The position numbers and the translations under genes are program-made. A stretch of 10,000 nucleotides of DNA, from positions 5,001 to 15,000 of the forward strand of contig JAHBMJ010001445.1 in NCBI GenBank assembly GCA_018398765.1, in the 5' to 3' direction. Shown one piece after another: positions 1 to 7,619 of the stretch. Positions within the stretch are counted from its first letter, which is position 1. Every line of letters begins with the position of its first letter. The notes under the pieces are model-generated. The model saw only the letters and a program-made list of their open reading frames with translations. It was not told the origin of the DNA and did not search any database. The DNA comes from Chromera velia (taxonomy: Eukaryota > Sar > Chromeraceae).

Positions 1-20
1 CCCAAATAAGTACCACAAAC

Positions 21-129
21 CTTTGGTTGTTTCCCGTCAGGTCCTGGAGCTGCTGTCTTGTTTCTGTAGGTGATCTCTTCCATCTGGTCCCCCATTCCCA
101 ACTTGTCCATCTGGAAGTACTCAAAGTAA
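21..129 (-). other. Exon 10, last visible exon on the minus strand
   Basis: CTCTCCGCAG ends at 130 and CCAAAG|GTTTGT gives a donor after base 21. The phase-2 frame reads YFEYFQMDKLGMGDQMEEIT, then a Gly/Pro/Lys-rich tail. It is treated as part of the DUF2358-SOUL gene because strand, intron style and phase agree with exon 9. It could belong to another gene if an unseen terminator lies between 760 and 130. The next exon is outside the window. I do not recognise a domain in it. Confidence 0.6.
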
Positions 130-2762
130 CTGCGGAGAGAGAGGAAGACAGAGGGCAGGTTGAGTGACAGACGCTTGAGTAGATCTGGAAATAATTCTGA
201 AATATACTGAATACAAAAGCGGGAGGGATCAGCGCAGAGCGGATACAGAACGGATAGGGAGGCAAGTAAAGTGCTGGATAGATGCTTCAGGAAAGGACAC
301 AAAGTGCACAATTCCTCTGAAAACATGGTTAATGTATCGCATCCACACGCAAAGACTGCTTCTCCAATACTTGCCCCAGTCCTCCCTTCTGTGGCCTGAC
401 GAAGAACTTCGGTATTTGCCGGTATGAAAGCATCAAAAGTGCACACTGAGGACCCGCCATGCAGTGAATACGCACGTATGAAGGAGAAGAGGGACAGGAG
501 CATACGGAAAAGTACGGAAATTTTCGAAAATTCCAGGAAGACTGAAGACTGTCTGCAGCCTCCCTGAACGCTCTCTCTTTCCAAAGAGATCGTATCTTTC
601 CCCCATCGTTTCTTCCTCAAACTCTCCATTTCTTTCCTGATCACACCAGTTGACTGCGAACAGGTTCCTCCACCAGAGCCGAATGAATCGTGCCCCTCCT
701 CCCACTGCACAAGACGCACCGACAGTATTGCCCATCTGTCCAGCTCTTCTGTGCCACTCTCAATGTGCGTTATACAGTGAACAGAATGCAAGACCAAACA
801 AACAGCAGCAGCACATGACTGGCCTATTCGACTCCCCGTCTGGGCTGTCGTCAGCCGGGAGGTCTTGCTCCAGATCCTCCTCCCCCTCTGCGTCTCCTTT
901 ATCTCCCTTCTTTCCCGATGCTTTCACCCCTTCTGCCGTCTCTCCACTGAGTCTCCTCATTTCCTCCTCTGTCGCCTCCCCTCTCTTTACCTTCTGCTCC
1001 AACTCCCATCGCTCCTTCCTGCTCAACTCCTGCTGTGATGATGATAATGGACTATCCTGCAGGAGGAGAGAGAGGCAGATAGATGCAGTTCTTGAGAGAA
1101 ACGAAACATGGAGCTAGAAGGACTTAGAGCATGATCGAACAGCGACCAGAAGAAGCGGCTGGCCAACAACTAGTTCGGGTCGCTTCTGACACAGTAGTCA
1201 CCTGACACAAAGGCTTAGATTAAAGGCTCGCGTCTTTCAACTTTCTTTTTCACCTGCAAGTCAAGCGCCTCCCCATGCACCGTCCCTGCACAGAAGACTC
1301 TGGCAAGCATCCCGCTGCCAGACGGAAGGAATTCTTTCTCCCCCATGCCAGACGGACCTGTGTGGCTTCCGCAAATACTTCCGTGAGCCTCTTGTCGGCC
1401 TCTTCGTCCCATGTGTAGAAGAGCCCTGCAGAGCCCTGCTGTCTCCACTCCTCCCGAGACTTCTGACCAAAAAAACGCAACTCCAGAGGGTGCCTCACAA
1501 AATTGCGGTACCACCTTTTCATGCCATCGGGACGGAACGGCGGCTGACTGCAGGAGCACACAGAGGCCAAATACAAAACAGTGAGCACGAGAGGTTGCAG
1601 AGGCACAGCCAAAGGAGGTGAAGAGTCCAAGCTTGCTGCCAACCAGAATGTGCGTAGAAGGGACAGCAAGGGGCAGAGGGCAAGGAGGAAAAGTAAAAAA
1701 GGCAAGGAAAGACGGATGGAGAGGGCACGCAAGTACGGAGGGAAGACGGAAGACTGAACGCCCAGTGCATATCTTGCAACTCCACATGCCACGACACACA
1801 CACACATACACATACACATAGACACACACACACACACACACACACAAAGAGAGAGAAAAAGAACACCGCATCCAAATTTGCTGACGGACTGACCAGAAGA
1901 AGACGGGATTGAATCCCCCCACGTATTTGGACATTTTGTTGTTCCTGCCTGTTGAGTAGGCGAGCATGTACCTCTCTGCCCCCACAGGCCCCAGCTCGAA
2001 CAGAGAAGGGTGCGCCTCCACACCCTCGTATGCAGGGTATCTTCTCACCTGCATGCAAGCAAAGGGCACAACAAACGGTGGATGGCAGGCGATACTTGAC
2101 GCTTCTCGCATCGTGTGTGCGAGGAAGTGCGGTTTGTCCCTTTACGTGCACGTCTGCTCAAGAAAGAGTCGAGGCAGTCGGAAGGGATATTTTTCCCTTG
2201 ATTCTGTTTATCAGTTTGTGTTTCAGACAGCAGGCAGAGATAAATGTAACGCTTCAATATGGGTGCTGTTCAAAAGCGGGAAAACGAGAGCGAGAGCGAA
2301 AGACAGAAAGGACTCGAGGGTCTGTCTGTCTGACCTCATAAGTGGGGCTTCTCCTGAGGACTTTGTAAGGCAGGTCCTTGGAGTAGATTCGGTCCCTGTC
2401 CTCCTCTTCCTCTCCGAGCAGTTGAGCTGTGGATGGGGTTTGGTTTGGGAGGTTGATTGAGGGAAAGAGGGAGGACAGTGTCAAAGAAACTCATGATGCA
2501 GTCACACATGAAGAAGAGAAGAGACGCCACCGACAACATGATCGTGCAGGAAATGCATGCAGGCCATTGGCGGAGTGCATCCCGCTATGTGCGGAGACAA
2601 AGGAACATGCGCGAACTGGAAACCGTCCAGATGAAAGGAAGAGAGAAAGGGGGGAAGAAGGAAGCAAGAAAGGCCAGAACCATGCCACATGTGTCTTTAA
2701 CTTCCACGTGCATAGAGATGCCGCCTGCGTGGCACACTCGCTTGCATCCACACACGCACGCA

Positions 2763-2797
<35 letters not shown>

Positions 2798-4206
2798 GTG
2801 CGCGCGCGCGCGCAGAGGAAGAGCGAGCTAAGTACGCTGCAGATTCACGGGAGGAGCAAAGAAGGATAGACGACTGACCTAGACAGTGAAACACAGCATT
2901 TTTCTTTCCCACCTGCAGTCAAATAAGAGGACAGGTGCTGGAGCAGAGGAGAAAAGGCACGGGAAGCATGACTGAGAACAACGAATTGGTCAAAACGACA
3001 GAACGTCCTCTCGTAAGGGGACAGATCGTCTCCAGCACTTGGTTCTTGAAATATGCAGGAAAGTGAGCAAACAGGAGAATGGACGGCGGCAGTTCTCCCA
3101 GTTCTTAGTCTCCCTTTCTTGGCGCTGCTGAAAAAGCCGTACAGGCACCGAGGTAGTCAGGTAGGCAGACCGACTGACCTCTTTATACTCTCCGTTTTCC
3201 AGGTTGATGGCATCCCAGAAGTCCCTCTGCTCGACGACCAGGCCTGCGTCGTCCAGCGTGTACCTGGAGAGTGAGTGAAGGAATCAGATACTTACTTAGG
3301 AAGCACTGAAGGAAAAACGAAGGATGAAAGGGGAGAAACAACAGAGGAAGGAGGAAGTTTCCCAAGACGTGGAGCACGGTGCACACGCAAGGGATCAAAA
3401 TGTCTCCACCATCTCTCTCGCCCCTTCTCGTCCTCTATGTGCCCAAGCAGTGCACCGACCGTGAGATTCCTGTGAACTCGAGGGGTTCCGCTCCGGGAGG
3501 GAACTGCAGGGGAAGAAGAGGAGAGCAAGAGGGGGGAGTGAAAGCAAGGAAACGTACACACAGCGATGCTTCAAGGGGGTAATCAGGAACGCTGATCTTC
3601 CCCCACAGGAACCTACCCCTGCCTCTCTCCTCCCCCCCTTCTCCTTTTGACTGACCTTCACGTCGATGTTCATCGTCCAAATGGTGTCGAAAGTTTTCTC
3701 CCCTGTGTCAACGATGTTGTGCAGTTTGATGTTTGCACCTCTGAACACGATATTGCCGGGGAATTTACGACCCGCGATCACATCCACATTGCCCTGGTAC
3801 GCATCCACGCCCCTGCATGATACGAAGACACAAACATGTCTAGTCCCGGTCATACATGCACACACGGAATCACAAGGAGAAGGGCGCACCTGAAATCGCT
3901 CAGAGGGTCAACAAAGCGAACATTGGGATGGTAAAACTGCTTCTCCATGGGTGCGAAGAATGTTCTGTACTCTCTGATGATCGCTCTCTGCACCTCCATC
4001 TTCTTCTGATCCCATTGAGACAATGCCGTCTCCTTCTCCTCCTCTGCAGGTTTTTCCAATGTGGACAGAGACTGCCGCAAGCTGCTGGAGGAGACTGGCG
4101 CAGCCCTTCGCAGACCAAAGCGGGGGGCAGTCAGAAAGCCGACAGTTTCCCCACTCCGCGCTGCAGCGATGCTGGCAGCGCTCAACAATACACACCACCG
4201 AAACAT
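21..4206 (-). CDS. DUF2358-SOUL domain protein, plastid-targeted, 10 exons, 3' end beyond the left edge
   Basis: Spliced minus-strand gene. Exons in order: 4206-3890, 3812-3656, 3503-3460, 3263-3179, 2912-2879, 2426-2335, 2048-1894, 1547-1358, 1056-833, 129-21. All introns are GT-AG and every junction keeps frame, giving 469 residues before the window edge. The start is the first ATG after an in-frame TAA at 4242-4240. Residues 1-40 look like a bipartite plastid leader: hydrophobic FRWCVLLSAASIAAA, then GFLTAPRFGLRR. Residues about 75-200 match DUF2358 (NTF2-like fold): RFVDPLSDFRGVDAY across junction 1, IWTMNIDV, LEFTGISRYTLDDAG, RDFWDAI. Residues about 230-290 open a SOUL domain: LPYKVLRRSPTYEVRRYPAY, then YSTGRNNKM. 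From about residue 290 the SOUL match fades. A charged Glu/Lys/Asp-rich stretch covers residues 359-432. Plant HBP5 has the same DUF2358-SOUL order, sits in chloroplasts and binds haem. By analogy this is a plastid haem or tetrapyrrole carrier or sensor; ligand binding is inferred. Confidence 0.85.
550..653 (-). other. Possible extra exon between exons 9 and 10
   Basis: TTCGCAG ends at 654. The 104 bases that follow are open in the frame starting STGVIRKEMESLRKKRWGKD and end before GTCTTC. This would join in phase from the donor at 820 and into the exon at 129. A second frame over the same bases is also open (NWCDQERNGEFEEETMGERY), so the coding evidence is ambiguous. It may simply be intron. 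Confidence 0.25.
833..1056 (-). other. Exon 9 of the DUF2358-SOUL gene: charged linker, donor uncertain
   Basis: The acceptor CCTCCTGCAG ends at 1057, and the exon continues in phase 0 from exon 8 (donor CAG|GTCCGT at 1358). It reads DSPLSSSQQELSRKERWELE, then a stretch rich in Glu, Lys, Asp and Gly that looks helical and then disordered. The reading is typical of coding sequence and unlike a repeat translation. Two donors are possible. A|GTCGAA (last exon base 833, phase 2) joins directly to the exon at 129. CCA|GTCATG (last exon base 820, phase 0) would join to a candidate exon at 653-550. The frame closes at a TGA at 762-760 if unspliced, after a run of Cys residues that looks non-coding. 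Confidence 0.6.
1794..1856 (+). repeat. (CA)n microsatellite with CATA variants, then GA run, in intron 7
   Basis: This is a plus-strand run of CA dinucleotides interrupted by CATA and TAGA steps from 1794 to 1846, followed by GAGAGA at 1849-1856. On the transcribed minus strand it is CT- and TG-rich. It lies just downstream of the donor of exon 7. Confidence 0.9.
2765..2814 (+). repeat. (CA)n-(CG)n alternating tract, potential Z-DNA, in intron 5
   Basis: Fifty bases of unbroken pyrimidine-purine alternation: (CA)n from 2765, passing through CACGCGTG into (CG)n and ending CGCA at 2814. Alternating CG/CA runs of this length are the classic Z-DNA-forming sequence. It sits inside intron 5 (2878-2427), about 60 bases past the donor of the short exon 5. 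Confidence 0.9.
2879..2912 (-). other. 34-base exon 5 of the DUF2358-SOUL gene
   Basis: This very short exon lies between TGCAG and the donor GTCAGT. It codes for VGKKNAVFHCL plus the first base of an Ala codon. It is needed: exon 4 ends in phase 0 and exon 6 begins in phase 1, so skipping exon 5 would shift frame and destroy the SOUL motif that follows. The peptide fits the linker between the DUF2358 and SOUL domains. Exon 3 (3503-3460, 44 bases) is a similar small exon. Confidence 0.8.
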
Positions 4207-4804
4207 GCTGTGTTGTAACAAGCTAATCTCAGAACGAATTTAAGAAGACAGTAAGTAGAGCGACGAAGAGATTGGCGTCTCGAGCCATGTGTGTGAAAAT
4301 GCCCGACAGGTCTGGGCCGAATGCATCTTCAGAAACAGACGTCAACATCGACGGTGCCATGCAGAAGCACTGAGAGTCATTATGAAGAATGTCTCCTATA
4401 GCTTTCAAGTTAGCTCGGTCCGTCCGTCTCCCAAAACACGGAGCCGATTGGGGACGCGCGTATAGATCGCGGAGCTCGAGATTACTCAGCCTCGAGTCAT
4501 CCGTGGAACTCACCTTCCTCAAAGCGGCAAGAGATGTATACTTTCCGATACTTTCCGGGACCATTTGCCGGGACACTTTCCGGGGACAGTCGGCCTTGTA
4601 TGTCCCATCCTCCGCATGCAGTCTCCCAAGTTTTTTTTCGTTTTCCTTCTTCGTTCTCGATCGAGACGCATCGTTCTTCAGAACCGTTGGTGAACAGTCA
4701 GCCTCTAGCCTCCTGAGTCGAGACCTGTGTATTTTTCTGCCCTTTTTGCGCAAAGTCGCTTCACGGTCTCTTTCTGTAAAAGTCCCAACCAACCAACAAT
4801 CACA
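4207..4804. promoter_or_regulatory. Divergent promoter region between the DUF2358-SOUL gene and cytochrome c6
   Basis: The two start codons face away from each other with 598 bases between them, so both 5' UTRs and promoters must lie here. Visible elements are an ATTGG (inverted CCAAT) at 4446-4450, three ACTTTCCG copies at 4540-4582, and a T/C-rich stretch at 4629-4661. The cytochrome c6 start sits in ACAATGAAGG, with an A/C-rich leader. I see no clear TATA box at a fixed distance from either start. Open frames crossing this region have no protein-like features. Confidence 0.65.
4540..4582 (+). promoter_or_regulatory. Three-copy ACTTTCCG motif upstream of cytochrome c6
   Basis: Exact copies of ACTTTCCG start at 4540, 4550 and 4575. 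The second and third extend to TTCCGGG, and GCCGGGACA lies between them. Spacings of 10 and 25 bases suggest a cluster of factor-binding sites about 220-265 bases before the cytochrome c6 start. No known factor is assigned. Confidence 0.5.
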
Positions 4805-5302
4805 ATGAAGGCTGCTGTTCTTTGCACACTTCTGGGCGTCTCCCAGGCCACCGCCTTTCTCTTGAATGCTGGTGCTCGTCGCATGGCTGAGTGCAAACGC
4901 GTCGTCATGTCTGCTGCGCCCGACGCATCCGAGGAGGACGCTCTTGAGGCCTGCGATCTCGGCCGTGCTGCCGTCCTTGCCCTTCCCCTTATTGCTTCCG
5001 CTTTCGCTCCTCTCGGGGGGGTTGCCCCTGCTTTTGCTGAGGGCGATGCCGAGCTTGGTGAGCTTGTGTTCTCTGGTAACTGCGCTGCCTGCCACGCTGG
5101 AGGCAACAACGTTGTGAAGGCCGAGAAGACTCTCAAGAAGGCTGCACTTGACGAGAACGGAATGAACTCCTTTGACAAGGTCGTCTACCAGGTCACCAAC
5201 GGAAAGAACGCCATGCCCGCCTTCGGGGGACGTCTTTCTGAGGATGACATCCAGAACGTGGCATCCTATGTCCTTGACCAGGCCAACGGCAACAAATGGT
5301 AA
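4805..5302 (+). CDS. petJ: Cytochrome c6 precursor, thylakoid lumen
   Basis: A soluble c-type cytochrome that carries electrons from cytochrome b6f to photosystem I in the thylakoid lumen. The intronless frame gives 165 residues. Residues 1-17 are a signal peptide ([16 protein letters not shown]) with Phe18 at the predicted cleavage site, the hallmark of red-derived secondary plastids. Residues 18-53 are a transit-like region. Residues 54-78 are a lumenal targeting signal ([19 protein letters not shown], then APAFA) without a twin arginine, suggesting Sec export. The mature protein starts at Glu79 and has 87 residues, normal for the family. Haem attachment is CAACH (Cys93, Cys96, His97), and Met137 in [10 protein letters not shown] is the axial ligand. 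The C-terminal helix ends near NVASYVLDQ. The frame is open further upstream, but Met at 4805 begins the signal peptide, so it is chosen. Codons are strongly C/T-ending, consistent with high expression. Confidence 0.96.
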   Translation: MKAAVLCTLLGVSQATAFLLNAGARRMAECKRVVMSAAPDASEEDALEACDLGRAAVLALPLIASAFAPLGGVAPAFAEGDAELGELVFSGNCAACHAGGNNVVKAEKTLKKAALDENGMNSFDKVVYQVTNGKNAMPAFGGRLSEDDIQNVASYVLDQANGNKW

Positions 5303-6209
5303 ACGAATTTGAAGTTGGCAGGCACTTCCCGACGAAGAACAGAGAGAGAGAGAGAGAGACGGCTCCTGTGTGTCGCGGCCAATTGAGGATGGATGCGTGT
5401 GTCCTGACTGAAGTCAAAGCGGAGCAGAGAGAGGAGAGTCGCAGACAGGTAGATGCACGTACTCTTGATCATCGTCAACCCTTTTTCTTCATCCCCGGCC
5501 TTTCGGACCGGGTTGATGTAAACACCTGCGTTTCGGGACCGCCTTAGCAGGTCTCAATGTTGTCAGGTGTGTGTTCTTTCTGAGCCCGTCGGCTTCAGGT
5601 CTTTGTCTGATTTTCGACCGGGTGAGGGTGGCGGTGAGGGGGGATGTGATGTCTGAGTTTGATTATTGTGGAGGAGAAATTGGATTTGTCCCTCGGAGAG
5701 ACAGAGCAGCTAGAGAGAGGTGGAGGGACACCTAGTGAGAGTAGAGATGGAAGGAAAGGAACAAGTGCTGCAGTGTAGTGGCGATAGGGAGCTCATAGGA
5801 ATAGACAGACACCCAATGCAGACAATTCAAGATGCCATGAAATTTGTTCAGATGTATCCAGTGCTTTGATTACTGATCGGTTCTCCCAAAACCCTGTGCC
5901 CTCTTTCTGTCTTTCGGCCTCTCCCCCCTGATCCGTCGAGAATCTCCACACTTTTGTGCTCTTGCCGTTCATGAACGTTTCCTCCCTCTTGACCTGTTGC
6001 CCGATTTGCGTCTGCCCTGTACCGCATGCCTGAATGTTCTCTTACTCCAGCTGTCATCACCCCAGGTTTGTCTACATGCGGAATTCCATCAGCGTGTGTG
6101 ATGAGGGCGAGAGTCGCTGAGCTCATACTGTCTGTGCATATGTCTGCGTGTCTTGATGCCTGCGCGCAAGTGTGCAAAGAAGGTGATCAGCAGGTGAGCG
6201 AGCATGCGT
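5303..6209. other. 3' flank of cytochrome c6; no gene seen
   Basis: No AATAAA was seen close behind the stop. A (AG)n run lies at 5341-5359 and a hairpin at 5494-5512. The remaining sequence is mixed G/A-rich, then C/T-rich. Short open frames on both strands (such as 5848-6177 minus) have no domain, hydrophobic pattern or convincing splice signals. Read as 3' UTR plus intergenic DNA. Confidence 0.6.
5494..5512 (+). other. GC-rich hairpin in the cytochrome c6 3' flank
   Basis: CCCGGCC (5494-5500), loop TTTC (5501-5504), GG, a bulged A at 5507, then CCGGG (5508-5512) form a compact 7-pair stem. TCAACC at 5475-5480 and GGTTGA at 5511-5516 offer a competing outer pairing. It lies about 190 bases after the stop and could be a transcript-end or stability element. 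Confidence 0.4.
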
Positions 6210-6522
6210 AAGTGCTTCTGTCCGTCTTTGTGCCGTTTTCTCTTCATTCCTGCCCCTCTTTCTCAGTCCTTCTGAGCTTCCCCACAACACCTTTCGCTCG
6301 CCCTCTCCTTCCTTTCTCGCCTCCCCAAGTCCCTCTCTATCTCTTGTTACTTTGTCAAAAGCTCCTCTGCATGGCATGGACGTGCGTATCCATATCTCTC
6401 AAACACTCCCCTCCAGACTCTCAGTCTCTCTCTGTTTCTCTCTGACAGAGTCTTTCTGTCTCTGTGTGCTTGTCTCTCTGTCTCTGTCGCTCTCTCTCTC
6501 TCTCCTTTCTCTGTCTGTCTAG

Positions 6523-6559
<37 letters not shown>
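6210..6559 (+). repeat. Pyrimidine-rich stretch ending in (TG)17
   Basis: About 310 bases are dominated by CT, TCTG and TCTC steps on the plus strand, followed by a pure (TG) run at 6526-6559. GTGTG fragments continue to about 6635. Open frames here read Ser/Leu/Pro or His/Thr repeats and are artefacts of composition. Confidence 0.85.
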
Positions 6560-6561
<2 letters not shown>

Positions 6562-6980
6562 GGTCTAGGTGTGAGTGAGGAACACTGTGTGTATTTCTGT
6601 GTGTGTACACGTTCAAGGGTGTGCATGTGTGACAATGTGACGTTGTCTGTTTCTTTCATAGTTTCTTCTAGAGTTTCTTTCTTTGATATTTCTTAACTAT
6701 TCTTAACTTTTTTGTAGGGTGTAGCTAGGGCAGCTCATGCAGTAGTCACTCTACTTGCCTCCCCCCCCCTTTTTGGTAACTGGATCACAAAAATCTGAAT
6801 CACCATTCCATACCTCTAGGTTACGTACATAGGTTAACATAGGTAAAACTTTGTACACTTAAGTCTGATACAATTTCATATGAAAAAATAAAATATAAAA
6901 AAATGTTGATTGTACTGTAGTGATTGTACCATGTACCTGCTAGATGTAAATACCCCCCGGTAACCCCCGGCTCTGCATGA

Positions 6981-7061
6981 ATGAAGATTTTGATCTGTCG
7001 GTATAACTTTGTCGGTCCATGCCCCCCTGAAGCTATGAAGATTTTAATCCGTCGGCGTAAC
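6981..7061 (+). repeat. Direct repeat pair, 27 bases, 54-base offset
   Basis: ATGAAGATTTTGATCTGTCG at 6981 (27 bases to 7007) recurs at 7035-7061 with 23 of 27 matches. All four differences are transitions. Part of a wider zone of degenerate local repeats. Confidence 0.75.
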
Positions 7062-7160
7062 AACTTAGGCGCCCAAACACATACGTCACCCGAATCGGAG
7101 CGCGTCCCCGTGCTCGCGCTCAGAGCCCCATGCATGGTTGCTCGTGCGGATGTTAGAAAT

Positions 7161-7519
7161 CTGATGTAAACAAGCTTGCAAACGGCCCCGGAAAGCAAGA
7201 AAAATGAAAACTGCATGATTGGCATACGCCGTCGCGCTGACCCCCCCCCTCCGTGGGAAAAACCGTGGAATCCCCCCTCCCCCGGGAAAAAACCCCACAT
7301 ATGAAACCTATCTGACGCACGCATGCATGGCGCAAATTCAGCCTTTCGGGTCGCTTTCCAGGGCTACCCATCTGACGTACACACGCATGGCGACGTGGGT
7401 TCACGCTTTTCTAGACCATTTGGGGTAGAATCTTTTTGGGGCCTTTTTTTTTATGAAAGCTGCATGCATCTGACACAAGCAACCTTGCGAACAGCCCCAA
7501 AAAGCAAGAAAAATAACAA
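7161..7519 (+). repeat. Diverged 50-base direct repeat (7161-7210 and 7470-7519)
   Basis: Both copies contain the core AAAGCAAGAAAAAT preceded by TTGCRAACRGCCCC. By eye 39 of 50 positions match without gaps, and 9 of the 11 differences are transitions. The copies are 309 bases apart and bracket other repeats. This suggests an old interspersed or satellite-like element; no coding remnant of a transposase or reverse transcriptase was seen. Confidence 0.7.
7310..7392 (+). repeat. 23-base repeat pair with 60-base offset (7310-7332 and 7370-7392)
   Basis: ATCTGACGCACGCATGCATG and ATCTGACGTACACACGCATG begin the two copies, each ending GGCG/GCG; 20 of 23 bases match and all differences are transitions. 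Related ATCTGA starts occur at 7159 and 7468. Confidence 0.7.
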
Positions 7520-7619
7520 TTACTTGACGCACGTCACACGCTATTCGTACCCACTAGATGTACGCTATATGGCTGCATGGTTGAAGCTGTGGAAAGGTAC
7601 GCTCGTGGTCGCAAGAATT

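Noticed and set aside
1254-1358. Exon 8 extended to CAG|GTGAAA at 1254
   Set aside because: Reading on in the exon 8 frame would join exon 9 in phase 2 and hit a stop. Ending at CAG|GTCCGT after 1358 joins exon 9 in phase 0.
1215-2111. Single minus-strand open frame of 298 codons taken as one gene
   Set aside because: It contains a real exon (2048-1894), but continues into the intron (TG)n tract, giving a Val/Cys repeat. It then covers exon 8 in the wrong frame.
2429-2869. Plus-strand open frames rich in His, Thr and Arg
   Set aside because: They are translations of the CA/CG tract and of introns 5 and 6 antisense.
4229-5095. Long minus-strand open frame of 288 codons
   Set aside because: It runs antisense through the cytochrome c6 coding sequence and the promoter, and has no domain or splice signals. 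GC-rich codon bias of c6 explains the openness.
4805-5302. A bacterial or organellar origin for the cytochrome c6 locus
   Set aside because: The three-part leader and the intron-containing neighbour show a nuclear gene for a plastid-imported protein.
5848-6177. 109-codon minus-strand open frame
   Set aside because: No recognisable motif, no supporting start context, and composition like its intergenic surroundings.
6820-7404. Minus-strand frames with Gly-rich and HACVRQ repeats
   Set aside because: The repeated peptide comes from the DNA repeats at 7310-7392. There is no transposase, reverse transcriptase or other element protein signature.
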